From assembly GCA_904063045.1 (NCBI GenBank), contig CAJFCJ010000009.1:1302968-1366967 (forward strand): a stretch of 64,000 nt of DNA, in the 5' to 3' direction. Within the stretch, counting starts at the first letter, position 1. Every line of letters begins with the position of its first letter. The DNA is from Dimorphilus gyrociliatus. Lineage: Eukaryota; Annelida; Polychaeta; Dinophilidae. The position numbers and the translations under genes are program-made. Below, piece by piece: positions 44,420-55,848 of this stretch. The notes beneath the pieces are model-generated. The model saw only the letters and a program-made list of their open reading frames with translations. It was not told the DNA's origin and ran no database searches.

Positions 44420-44723
44420 TACACGTTGCAGTATCACCAGGGTATGAAGAAGACATATTAGAAACTTTAGTTAGTTTACCTCTACCTAATAAAATATAAT
44501 ACCGCCATATCTAAAAAGTAGATCAATTTATATCTAATTTCGAAATTTTGGTATGGTACAGTCTTTCAGTACCAAAACTAGAGATATAATTTGTACGCGG
44601 AGCACTAGACCGTTCTTCGAACATTTTATTCGGCGCGAATTTGTTCTTTCGTTCTGAAAATAAAATTCATTTGGAATTTCTTGATTATTATCGAAAAACA
44701 AGCAATATACTATAAAGGACAAT
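44420..44723. promoter_or_regulatory. Divergent promoter PRDX4 / RNF212-like
   Basis: About 300 bp between the start codons of two divergent genes; no gene inside. A local CpG-containing stretch lies near 44595-44640. I infer shared promoter function from position only. Confidence 0.35.
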
Positions 44724-46687
44724 ATGAAATTTCAAGACTGCCTTCATTGTATGAAATGTTATGAACAGCCGAATACTGTTCAATTACACGTGTTTGAATG
44801 TGGACATTTATATTGTGAACGTTGCAAAGATTATGGTTGGAAAGAGTATATTACGAATATCTTGTAAAAAATTCTTCATTCGCTTTTTTTTCACATTTTT
44901 GTATTGAATTTTCAGTAAAGCAATCTAAATGTCTTATCTGTGATAAGAAAATATCCCATGCGCGAACAATTACCAAGGAACTGAAGGTATTTTGTCAAAG
45001 AAGATTACACATAATACAATCTAATTTCATTAGAATTTATCTAATTCATAGAATGATCCTGTTCTATCCGATTATTTTTTTATGGATACAAAGCACGAAT
45101 TAAAGAAGATTGTGCAATCATTCAATCAACTAAACAAGTCTTTAACAAAAGTAGAGTTTAAATTATTCCAAAAGTTAACTTTATTATTTGTTAACTTGAG
45201 ATTTTTTCAAGATATTGGAAGTAGAATCTTTTCAAGTATCCCATACCTCTCACTTTACTAACAAGTGCCGACAAGATGCAGTTTGTTTCAAATTTTATTT
45301 CTGGACACTTTGTTGTTTATCTGAAAGTATTCTTTTTAGCTACGAGCAGCTGAGGATAAAGATAAAATATCAGCTTACACAAAAGAATTTGAAAAGTAAA
45401 GAACAATATTTGAAAAAATAAATTGCGTGTCTAATTTATAGTTTTCCTTTTGATCAAAATAGAATGAAAACCCAAATGAACATCATGTATTCTAAAATGC
45501 AATCTCAGGAGAAAAAATTGTTGGCTCAATATGAAGAACTTAAAGTACGAAATTGAAATTATATTTCTTAAAACCAACTAAGCATTTGCAGTTTGTCTTC
45601 CATTAGCGAATCTCAAACGACGAGAATAAGAAATCGAAAACTCTATTAACAGAACAAGATCGGTGAATTAAATGAAATGTTTTAATTTTTCAAGATTTCA
45701 ATTAAACTTCGATAAATTTACAGTCAAATTAAACGTTTGACCGATGAGCTGGTATTTTTAAGAAATGAGAATCAACAGTATAAAGGATTAATGTCTGGAG
45801 TGGTTTGCTAAATAATTAATTTTAAGCCTGTCTGTTTATTTTAACTGAAGATCAATGTGTGTTTTATCAGTTTACACGTCTGTCTCCGGAAGCCGCTGCT
45901 GTTGTTAAAGAAAAATTTAAGCAGAAACTGACGCCGAATCAACAAGTGAGATCATAAAATACATCCATACTAATATGCTATAGTAGAGAAGATAGGGGGA
46001 ATAGATAGGACACAAATTCTCCCAATTGGGAAGATTGAAAGATTAATTATTTTTACTTCTAAACTTATGCAAAATATTATTTGAAATTAGAAACAATCCT
46101 CAAGGAGTCAAAAGACGCCATCTTCCGATCAAGTAGGAGCGGAAAGTGCTCTTGGATTAAGTCGGCGTATGACACCTAGAAATAGTCCTTTTGGAGTCAT
46201 AATGTTTGTATCATTAATTAAAGATGCTATAAAAATATTTGTTGTTAAATAGGGATACAAAGGATCCAATAACCGGGTTTGGAGCTCTTGGCGGGGGAGA
46301 TGGTTCTAAACACTCAGAGGTTTGCTTGCAAATGGAATTTATATTTCTTTAATCAATATATTAAATTTTCAGACATTACCATATAGAACCCCTTCTAGAA
46401 TAGGATTTCAGTTCAATCCGTAAGTTTTTGTATGGCTATTTCATTTTCTTAAACCATGAAACAATACTATTTCAGGAGTAGCAGTACGAACTATCAAAAG
46501 GGTAATTAGAATTTCTACAAATAACTCTTAAAATATAATAAAATATTTCTAAATTAGCAACAGGACCAGATACAGCCCTCCACGAATCGTTAGTATATAC
46601 AAATAATTTTGATGAGAAATCGAAAAGTTTATTTCTTTCAGACCATTTCAGAGGTTTCCAAATTTTTTCACTCTTACAACTAAATAA
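44724..46687 (+). CDS. RNF212/ZHP-3-like meiotic RING protein
   Basis: SUMO/ubiquitin E3-like factor of the Zip3/RNF212/HEI10 group that marks crossover sites in meiosis. Fifteen small exons: 44724-44835, 44916-44986, 45052-45150, 45212-45235, 45340-45395, 45463-45544, 45607-45662, 45724-45802, 45871-45945, 46091-46203, 46253-46319, 46373-46419, 46476-46501, 46558-46588 and 46642-46687, giving 327 residues. The RING reads CLHCMKC, HVFECGHLYCERC, then KCLICDKKIS. SDYFFMDTKHELKKIVQSF aligns with the family's post-RING segment and leads into a Lys/Glu coiled coil (EKKLLAQYEELK, LTDELVFLRNENQQ). A Ser-rich tail follows with MTPRNSPFG and RTPSRIGFQF, as in RNF212/HEI10. Exon 4 is a 24 nt microexon. 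The donor of exon 1 (GTTGGA) is weak; internal exons rest on frame logic. Confidence 0.82.
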
Positions 46688-47247
46688 ACAAACTATTGGC
46701 AAAGTAATGCAAATGATTGACCACGACGCATAAAAGACAGACGGAAATGACTGTAGAAAGTTCTTAGACAGTTTTTACAAAAAACTTTTAGTTTCAATAT
46801 ATGCTAATAGATAGCACTTTATGAGCATCATAATTATTTAACTCGTTTGTACTAATGTACGGAAAATTCATGATAATGGCTTTATTTCTACGTGATTAAA
46901 AGCAAACTTAACATAAAACAAAAGTTTTATACGAGCTATTCACTGTAAAAAGCTTTTCACCAATAAAATCACATAAAATTATACTAGGTAGAGACCATTA
47001 CAAAAGCTCATAATAAGTTTATAATACCTCTCTAGCCAAGAGCAAACACTTGGCGTGATACGAAATATTTCTTTGCCCTTCAGAATTTTTATGAAAGAAA
47101 CAAAAGATCAATAGAACAATGTACCTGTCTTTGCTCTTAGAAAAGGCTTATGCAATTATTAGATATTTTAAGATTAGAGAGAAATTCAGGACAAGTTACG
47201 AATAATTCATAAAATTGAACGTTTGTAATTAGGTATTGTGTTATGAG
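46688..47247. other. Convergent 3' spacer
   Basis: 3' flanks of the RNF212-like gene and otopetrin. No coding or RNA gene is seen. Confidence 0.5.
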
Positions 47248-49427
47248 CTAGTTGTCATTATCGGGCTGATAAGCATGTTTCCAAATATGTGCGAAGCAAA
47301 CCGATGAATGAAATCTAAAAAATAACAATAATGGGGACGAAACATTCAAAACAATCAACCACATAGTTTGACCGATTACTTTGGAGACAGTTTCCATTTG
47401 TAATTCTTTTGCCTCAAAACTACGTGAGGCCCATAGAGCAACATTTCCCAGTAAAATAAATGTAATCGCTTGCCTTCCAGGCTTTTCCTCCCTATCCTCT
47501 GGATTTTTACAAACAACTCTAAGACCAATTGGTATGATAAGACTCTGGAAAATTGATTGGCTGATAGAAAGTAGAGAAGATACAATGCTTAGAACCGGTA
47601 ACAAACTATAGCCATTATCACGAATATAAATTGAATTCGAACCAGCGATTACAAACTCCAATATAAAATTTCCTGCCAAGCCTATTAGCAGCAGAACATC
47701 ATCTACTGTTGGGGCTGAAATTTTGTGGCTAAACTTCCATAGATTATAAATCGCTATAAAGCAACCTATAAACAAGAACAAATGACTGAGAATATCTGAG
47801 TAGTAAAATACCTTCATTGCCGAAGCTGTTTTATCTCTAAGTAAATAATGATGAAAAACAATAATACTAACAACCGAACCGGTGATATGTATAACGCCTA
47901 GAAAGAGGCCTGTGTGAGATTTTTCTAATAAGCTATTTCGCTTTCTTACTAAATTCTCGTTGTTGATGCTGTTGTTGTTGTTATTATTGTTATTACTGTT
48001 GTTGTTATTTGAGGGAGAGAGGGTTCGTTGGCAGCTTCCGGACCCAAGACGATCCTTAGCTAATGACTTTTCTAAAAGCCTTATATACATACAAATAAAA
48101 ATCGCCATTGCAATTAAACTATACTCAAGGACGAAAGGGAAAAGAAAAGGAATGATCTTTGATACATAATAATCTCTCCATTCGGAATTTCCACAATCTG
48201 TAGTGATATTGCCTTTTAAGGACTGGTTCATTTTATGACTTTCATGCTGAAAGGCTTCGTAAATTTCGTTCACTAGGGCTCTCAACCAAACACAAATATT
48301 CGTGCAAATCACGTGACTAAACCCCATTATGGTGATGGGAAGATTTCTTGTTATTTCGGGCTGTTGTAAAAAGAATGGCAAATGGAAGCAGGTGAGTAAT
48401 TTTAGAGTAATTTTAATGTCAATTTCAACAGAAATAACAACTAAAAATTCACTTATTTACCATTGAATGCTTAAAGATGAAGAAGGTCTCTGTTAGTAGA
48501 TAACCCATTCTAAAGAAGTATGTATAGACCGTTCCAAGACTTTTACACCCGTCTTCATTCTGACTGAATGTATATTCAATTTCAAGAGCCGAGTAAGCAA
48601 TATTTCCGACACAGAAAGCTTTTTAGGGTAAAAAAGAACATGATCTGTTTATTTTTTTTTATTTCCATTTACTTGATTAAATATTCAAATATTTTTTTAT
48701 AATTCATGAATATCATCTTAATACCTAAGGCTCCAAGTCTTAAGTAGAAATTTGTTCCACTGTGAAGATCATTCCAGCGATGCTCTATATGAACGACAGT
48801 TGTACTGTTGATTGAAACCCTCGCCGGACGAGGGTCCCCACTAGGTCCGTCTCCTTTTATTAGATACTTTAGAAATATTCGAGCGTTGGGTTCTTTAACT
48901 CTTTTTGGTTCAACAATAAAGAAGTGGCAGTAGACTAAGAATATTGTAGCAATAACGTAAAGGTAGACGAGAAAGATCTTGTGAAGAATAACTATTTAGT
49001 AAAATTGTATGACGAAAATATTTTTGTTATTTTTTACCCCAACGGGAATATTTTTGCCCCAAGTTCTTGTAGAAATCTCGACAACAGGAAAGCCTATACC
49101 CAATGTGATAAGGCATAAACCGTATATAAAGCTTATTAGACAGATGAGAGTCAAAATTGGGCTGTAAATAGGCATAAAAAAAACAAATATTACACTTTTC
49201 TTTTCGCTAACTAAAGGTTACATAATTTCACGGCTAACTTACCGGTCGTTGGTGTTATCAATTGGAATGTTCATAGCATATTCCCTTGAGTTTTCACCAA
49301 CTACTATGTCTTGATTTTCCGTGGTACTGTCAAAAGTTACTTCATGATTTTCACCTTCATCTTCATAATTACCCGATCTCGTTCTACGAAATATTCCTCT
49401 ATCTTTCAAAACGATACTAGATGCCAT
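47248..49427 (-). CDS. Otopetrin proton channel (OTOP family)
   Basis: Multi-pass proton-selective channel; vertebrate OTOP1 serves sour taste and otoconia formation. Minus-strand exons 49243-49427, 49038-49161, 48725-48977, 48461-48618 and 47248-48360 give 610 residues, a usual size. Signatures: HRWNDLHSGTNFYLRLGAL, AFCVGNIAYSALEIEYTF, RMGYLLTETFFIFKHS, then MGFSHVICTNICVWLRALVN, EWRDYYVSKIIPFLFPFVLE and YSLIAMAIFICMYI. About 12 hydrophobic spans can be counted. The acidic N-terminus is cytosolic. A poly-Asn run, encoded by GTT/ATT repeats at about 47962-48010, lies in a Ser-rich loop after the sixth or seventh span, where the family is variable. Confidence 0.93.
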
Positions 49428-50422
49428 TTAAAATATCTTTATTCGATTTCAACAAGTTTCAAAATTAAAAGAAAAAACGAAAGAGTTAAAAGTCTATTAA
49501 TCAGGAAATGATCAATCAATTCTATGTCCCTTCTAGCACATTGAAAAATAGGGCGAACGATAGTCCTTTAGTGTTAAATACATATAGATATATAGGCCTA
49601 ATGATTCAGAATAAAAGAGAAAAAAAAACAATTCTAACGATTAAAAAACGTTAGAGATTGTTAATATATATTATATGCTGTATATATTTACAGATATATT
49701 AAAAAAGAAGGAAATGAAGGGTGTTGAAGGAAAGAGAAGAGGGAGCAACGAGCGAATTGATGGAATAGTTGTTGGGTAGTAATAAATAAAAAAGAAATGA
49801 ATTGTTCTCTTTCCTCACATTGTACTTAGGAGTTTTTATATTTATATTTTTTAAAACATTTTAATGGTATTTGAACAACTAATTTGAACAATTACTCTCC
49901 TTTTTCTTCATACAAATTCCAATAAAGGTAAAGCAATTTGCTTAAAAGTTTATTACGTTTGCTAATAAAAAAAAGTTTTTTTTCTTTTTTTTTTCTAAAA
50001 TGGTGGAAAATTTTTATGATTTAGTCTCTCGTTTTTTTTTAAAGAATGTTTATTACAACCAGTTCGCGCAGGGTGACGGAGAGAGAGAAAGAGAGAGGAC
50101 GAGGGGAGGAGGGGAGGGGGTAAGCGCCATCTATAGTCCTGTGATTACCACGTATAATCCCGTTTAAGGATAGTAAAAAATAAACAAAAGCGGATATATT
50201 AAAGTCGATCGATTTCTTCCAAACAAACTCCGTACTCGTCCACTAACCAGTTGAAATAATAGAGAATTACTTGTCACCGGTAACGTAAAGAGAAAAAATA
50301 GATAGTTTATTTTTTTTCGCAGCACAATCATTTTACACACTCATTCAGTCTGTGGCTCTCGTTCTCTGTCTATCTGTCTGTCTCTCTCTTCTTTCATTTA
50401 CTCTCCTTCCCCCCTCCGCCCT

Positions 50423-50468
<46 letters not shown>

Positions 50469-50474
50469 GACTTG

Positions 50475-50510
<36 letters not shown>

Positions 50511-50692
50511 CTCTTTTACACCTTCAACTCTGTTCTGCCGCCTACATTGCCTACAATTGACCAGGGCCGCATTCAAGTTGGCGAGCAGGGCGCCATATCA
50601 GCGCAGACAGTGGCAGAGATTTGTTGCAAATTATACAAGAGAAATATTTTTTACCCTACTGCTCTCGGAGCCTTTTCAAAGGAAGAACAATT
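49428..50692. promoter_or_regulatory. 1.3 kb divergent spacer otopetrin / globin with CT tracts
   Basis: Low-complexity flank: A/G-rich blocks (50079-50118), poly-T runs and a dense CT repeat (50425-50506). No coding gene is called; short frames overlap the repeat or run into the globin exon in another frame. Confidence 0.45.
50425..50506 (+). repeat. (CT)n / (GA)n tract upstream of the globin gene
   Basis: Two CT runs of about 40 and 28 bp separated by ACGACTTGTGCG, ending roughly 190 bp before the globin start codon. On the minus strand they are GAGAG elements of the kind bound by GAGA factors in other animals. Confidence 0.9.
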
Positions 50693-51907
50693 ATGGGATG
50701 TTTACAAAGTAAGGCGTCGGATAAGGGATTTAAAGATCCACCAGCCAAACAGCTGGATTCTCGTTTACCCTTTGAAAATTATAGGCAGTTCTTTAACTTT
50801 AAAAATTCTTGGAAAACTGTAGCAAGGAAAACGGATGCGTGTGCTCAGGAGAATATGTTACTGTAAGATTTTATTTGTCTATTTTTGTTTCTTATTCTTT
50901 TTATTTTTGCTTTTCGATTCGTTTCGTATCGATTTAGGCGTATAAGACATTAGAAGAAATCCAATTCGATCTGACAGTTTCGAGTGCTAAAGGTATTTTG
51001 CAGCCAATCAATTAAAAGCGTTTTTTCCCTACGTAGAAGAATTTTAACGAGCCACATTCCATTTTATAGGCTTAGAAGTTTCTTTTCACTCTGACGAAAA
51101 CAAAAACAAACACCCATACCCGATCAGTCTCTTTAGATAAAGTCGGATTAGGAGACTACGTCGTTAATCTATAATTAATATAACGTACAGTAAAGTTTTC
51201 TATGTACGTTTCCAATAGTCACTATTGACCTTACTGTTTATATTCATATGACTTTTTTGTTGAGCAGTTATAAATCGGGTAATTAGCCATAGACTAGACA
51301 GGAAAAGAAAGTTCTTGGGTCCTAAAGCGATCCTATGAACTTTTTCAATTAATCTTCGTGATATTCCGTTGATCGATAATCTTTATAATAAATTTTCTTT
51401 TTTCTATTCATTTTATATATTCAAAGCTTAATATCTAAATATTAAATGCTAATCAAACAGCTTTTTTGAACGCTTCCCTCAACACAAAGCTTTGCACACG
51501 GATTTAGCGAATTTATCTGAGGAACAATTGAAAATGAGTATGGCTTTTCAAAATCAATCAGAAGCAATCTTTAATCTATTCGACGATGTTCTTCAAAAAT
51601 GTGATAATAACGTCGACGGGGCAATTAGAGATTGTTTAGTTGCGGGAGAAAAACATAAACATATCCCTGGATTTCAACCAGAATATTTTAAAGTATTTAT
51701 TTATATTTTCAAAATAGGCACTACAACTTAATAACTTTCTCTTCTCCTTTCATTATTCAGGATATGGAAGATACGTTTCTACAAGCTTGCCGAACTGCTT
51801 TAGAAGACAGATTCTCAGAGGCAACTGAGCAAAACTTTAAACATTTCTACGGCTTCGTCACCCAACAAATGTGCAGAGCTTTGGGATCTGAGAATAATCG
51901 TATTTGA
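50693..51907 (+). CDS. Acylated (membrane-associated) globin, globin X-like
   Basis: Exons 50693-50862, 51461-51692 and 51761-51907 encode 182 residues. The start MGCLQSK is a myristoylation/palmitoylation signal (Gly2, Cys3), which anchors globin X-type proteins to membranes. The globin fold follows: helix A in FNFKNSWKTVARKTD, FFERFPQHKAL for the C/CD region, helix E from LSEEQLKMSMAFQNQSEAIF, and the likely proximal histidine in AGEKHKHIPGF. Helices G/H are MEDTFLQACRTALED and FKHFYGFVTQQMC. The distal E7 residue appears to be Gln rather than His. Intron 1 is 598 bp. Oxygen carriage is less likely than sensing, redox or lipid-protection roles; that is inference. Confidence 0.85.
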
Positions 51908-52708
51908 ACTTTGTTAATGAAACATTAATATATAAATTCTGTTTTAAAAACAAAATACTATGGAGAAATTGAAGATAGTGGGAAGGGATGAGGGATTTGT
52001 GGGAAACTTCAATTGCTCTTCTGTCTTTTTCTTCCTTAGTTTGAAGGGAATGAAGGATTAGGGAAGGGGCTAAAATATACTGCAGGATTTCGCAGACGAC
52101 GTCTACCTACTATTCTATATTTGATATAAAACTTTGAAATGTTTTTCTCTTTCTCTCTTTTTCTTCTTCTTCTCTCTCTCTCTTTTCATTACCCAGCCGT
52201 GACTATAATAATTTAATTAGGAGTTATTTATATATTTATATACGAATATATACAAACACACGGATTTCTTCTACTGGAAAAATTCTTAGTAAAAGAAGAA
52301 GAAGAAGAAGAAGAAAAAGAAAAGAAGAATGATTCGTTATAAAGGAGAAACTAGCTAAATTTTTCGTTTTCTTAGAAAGTTTGTAAAGTGAAATTGAGTA
52401 GGCTAACGAAAGGATATTGATAAGAAACGGGCGATAATGAAATGTTAAATCAGCAAAAATTGGAAAAACACAAAGTGGGTGGACGTAATGAATTTAGTTT
52501 CTGTCAACTATGTGTCCCTTTTTTATATTTTTTGCCCCTCCCACTGTCTTTCTTTCCTTGCCCACTCCTTCGTTTTGGATACGTTAACGAGCAACCAGTA
52601 GTTTTAACTTCCGGTCTTGGAAACATTTATTTTCTCTTCTAAAAACAAATATTCCTTCCTCCTTTTCATTCAGTAATTAAGAATAGGAAGCAATGCAAAA
52701 GTACTCAT
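51908..52708. other. Convergent spacer globin / SRCR-ZP gene
   Basis: Low-complexity AG- and CT-rich stretches (52141-52190, 52288-52330). A short plus-strand frame at 52442-52642 has no signature and is not called. Confidence 0.45.
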
Positions 52709-55302
52709 CTACTTAACTAACAATCTTTGCAGTATAAATATAAATAAAAACGTATAAATATCAAAAGAATTGCGTGCAGCGAAGCCTTTCTTGTCTTTTA
52801 TATCTTCTACGTTCTCAATTGTCTCTTCATTTGAAGGTATTTCATTATTATTAATAATAATCTCAAGGGGACCTTCATCCAAAAAATATAAATTGATTCC
52901 AGATGACGCTAGTGACACACTTCTCTTCTTTCTCGTTTTAGAGCAGGACCTGTTAAAATTCAAATAACTTTAATGGGAAACAGGACATTGTTTCCGCCCC
53001 TGCTAAAATCATTAATTCGTGTAATTTTGAGTTAGTTTTCCATATGTGCAAACAAAAAATTAATACGAGAGAAGATAAGTTAATAGTGGATAATGATAGT
53101 GATGCTGATAACGACTATTAAAATTGTAGTATATAATATCGATTATAATAATGACAATAAGAAGAGAAAGAAATCTTTCTTCTTTTCATAGTGATGTACA
53201 TTAGAGAGTAGAAGCGAAGGGATAAATGTGGAATAGAGAAGGTTTGATAAGAGGAAGCTGCCCTTTTTTTTTTTATAAATATACTCTATATGCGAATAAA
53301 TGATTTTCTCACAAGCAAAAACAAGCTATATCTGTTTAGGTAGAGTGAAACAAACCTATCGCAGAAATCATTCTTCTCATCCTGTTTACAAACAACAGCT
53401 TGGCAGTGAAGAAAAACTTCTGTATAATTGTTGCCAAAAAACTTGAATGATTGGAATCTAAAGCCAAAGAAAGTCGAATTATAAGGAAAATAGGTCACTG
53501 AAGATTCGGCTTTACATCTGTTCAAGCGGAAAAAAGAACGGTAAGATATGATTAGAAGTTGATTGAAAATTTTAAACACTATTGGATTAATAAACGACAT
53601 GTTCATACTTGTTTTTAATAAAATCGTAAGAGGGAGTTGTATTCGGATCTTTTGTAGGCGTTGCCTTACATTCAGGAACTACAATCTTGAGAGTTCCATC
53701 AATCGTAACTAATCTTATTCCAACATACAAAAAGTCACCGAGTGTTAAACGAGCCGGAAATTGTGTTATCGGATTACTTATATCGTTGTTCATGTATAGA
53801 AGCATTTGAACGTTAAACTTTCCATCTCCAAACTGCGGCTTAGCCGTCTGTTTTTGTGGTAGAAAATCTTTATCGGCGTCACTACGCCTAGGAATTACGC
53901 AATGAACATCTATAAGATATTGGGTTGTACGAGTGATAACACTGGATTCGGGAGGCACGTAATATCTAACTTGGTTTGAATAGATAATATGAGTATCGTT
54001 GGTTTCCGATTTAGTATCACATCCAATAAAGGGTATTAATATTGAAACACTCGAACTGTCCTCTCTCTTATTCACACCGCAATTGTTGGAATTTGCTGAA
54101 GATACACCTAAATTATCCATACCCAATCTTGGTTCCTCCGCTCTCGAGAAGATTGCAGCAATCTTCTCATCGTCACAATCTATGCGAGGTGTTGGCGGAG
54201 GAGGCGGCGTTGGTGTATCTCTTAGACAGGAAACACTTGCCGCCTCCACTAATGAACAATCATGGGGAGTTGTTTTTCGCCTGCAATCTTGAAGTCGTTG
54301 TTCGTCACCAACACAACTTACGTCATCGAAGTCTATAGGCGTTGTAGCGTTTCCATATTCCCCACCCATATGGGCACGCGCGTATGATGGTCTATAAAAG
54401 TGAAGGGGAGGAAGATATACAGTATATATATATATAATAATAATATAGAATGAATGAAGCTTACTCATAGCAGAGCATTTTACAAACAACCTGGGCGTCT
54501 TGAATGCCCCAGTTATCGTCGCAAACCGATCTCCAACCTTGGCCTAGTAAGACCTCAACTCGTCCTTCTGCTAGACTACTACCACCAACAAGTCGAACGG
54601 AATTATCGGCAATACCTGAGATGAATGCGAAATGCAATAAGTAGCTGATTTACTAATTGGTAACTTACAATTAGCAATCGTTGGCGGTCTCTTTGGAGTA
54701 GTTGGTGCGGGCGTGGTTGAAGGTGGCCGAGTCGTTTCCTTCACTCCTAAGCATATAACGCCCGCATCTTGCGAATGATCGCAATTAGAATTACCCCATC
54801 CAATAAATCTACAGTTCAGAATAGTACTTTCATCTCCTTCGCACTCTACGTTATCTAACCAAATCGGACCTGTAGCGGGTGTTATTCTTTGTACTAAATC
54901 CCTAGACATTGCCACTGAATAACCCCTAAGTAGGTAGGAAGAAAGGTAAAAGGTCAATAATAAGATAGCTTTTAATTGAAATGAAAAGAAATAACAAACA
55001 AACCTATAACCCAGCATTTTACAAATAACAGAAGCTTCTGCATTATCCCAATTATCATCGCAAATCGTTCCCCATTGATTATCGTAAAATACCTCCACTC
55101 TACCGAGATTTTCCGCCTCTCGTAATCTAACTTTAAAATTAGCCGTCTTCGATGGTGTAACTGTTTATTGATTTCAACGATTGATTTTACTTTTTTTCTT
55201 TTTAAAAAAAAAATCGTTATTCATTTGATTGATCATACCTTGAGCTTTTGTTGAAGTCATTAAGCATAGGGAAGAGAGGGCGGCGAAGAACGGAACGAGC
55301 AT
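52709..55302 (-). CDS. SRCR-SRCR-ZP domain surface protein (DMBT1/hensin-like architecture)
   Basis: Minus-strand exons 55239-55302, 55004-55160, 54669-54925, 54475-54616, 53609-54391, 53356-53517 and 52709-52949 give 601 residues. A signal peptide (LVPFFAALSSLCLMTSTKA) leads to two scavenger-receptor cysteine-rich domains: GRVEVFYDNQWGTICDDNW with AGVICLG, and GRVEVLLGQGWRSVCDDNWG with ASVSCL. A Pro/Thr linker separates them. A zona pellucida domain follows (from IDCDDEKIAAIF through CKAESSVTYFP to the CDRSCSKTRKKR end). KTRKKR is a furin-type cleavage site. The tail ends in a hydrophobic stretch (YTFLFIFILQRLLV), as a TM or GPI signal. Cysteine pattern and order match DMBT1-like proteins with few SRCR repeats. 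Confidence 0.92.
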
Positions 55303-55848
55303 TATTATAGTTGTACAAAACTTAAGCTGCTTAACAAAGTACTATTAGTTAAGAGAATTGAATAAGTTATTATGTAACACTTACTTTGAACGCAATCAAG
55401 TATGCATCACTTAATTATTTACAGAGAAAAAAGGGAGGCGGTTGACACTGTACCCGCCAATACCGTCTCTAAGGCAACGGGTCAACAACGCATGCGCGCG
55501 CCAAGGTATGAAGAAAAAAAAAACATGGAATGGCGCGACCATCGATTATCCAAAGAATTTAGCCTATAGAAAAGAAAAAGGGCTATTTAATAAAATAATA
55601 TAATCTAGAAAATATTTACAAATCGCATATACTCGGTGGACAAACAGAGTTTATTTATTTTACTTATCTAAAAATCTAGTAAAGGTGAGTTTAAATATTC
55701 TCAATTTTCTACCTTGTTTGCCTCTAATAAAAAAAAACAACTAATGTTTATATTTGCAGGTTCGGACACGTGTTTATGATAACATTGATTTTCTTTAGTA
55801 ATTTATAGTTCGTTTTCGAATCGAATCTGATTCGAAAACGCAAGAAAT
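55303..55848. promoter_or_regulatory. Divergent spacer SRCR-ZP / receptor phosphatase
   Basis: About 545 bp containing a CG-richer stretch (55481-55505, CAACGCATGCGCGCGCC) that includes an NRF1-like GCATGCGC core. A GTGAGT donor-like site at 55686 followed by a TTTGCAG acceptor near 55760 could mark a spliced 5' UTR exon. No coding gene. Confidence 0.4.

Noticed and set aside
52442..52642. 66-codon plus-strand frame after the globin gene
   Set aside because: Low-complexity hydrophobic run in a convergent 3' spacer, no supporting signal.
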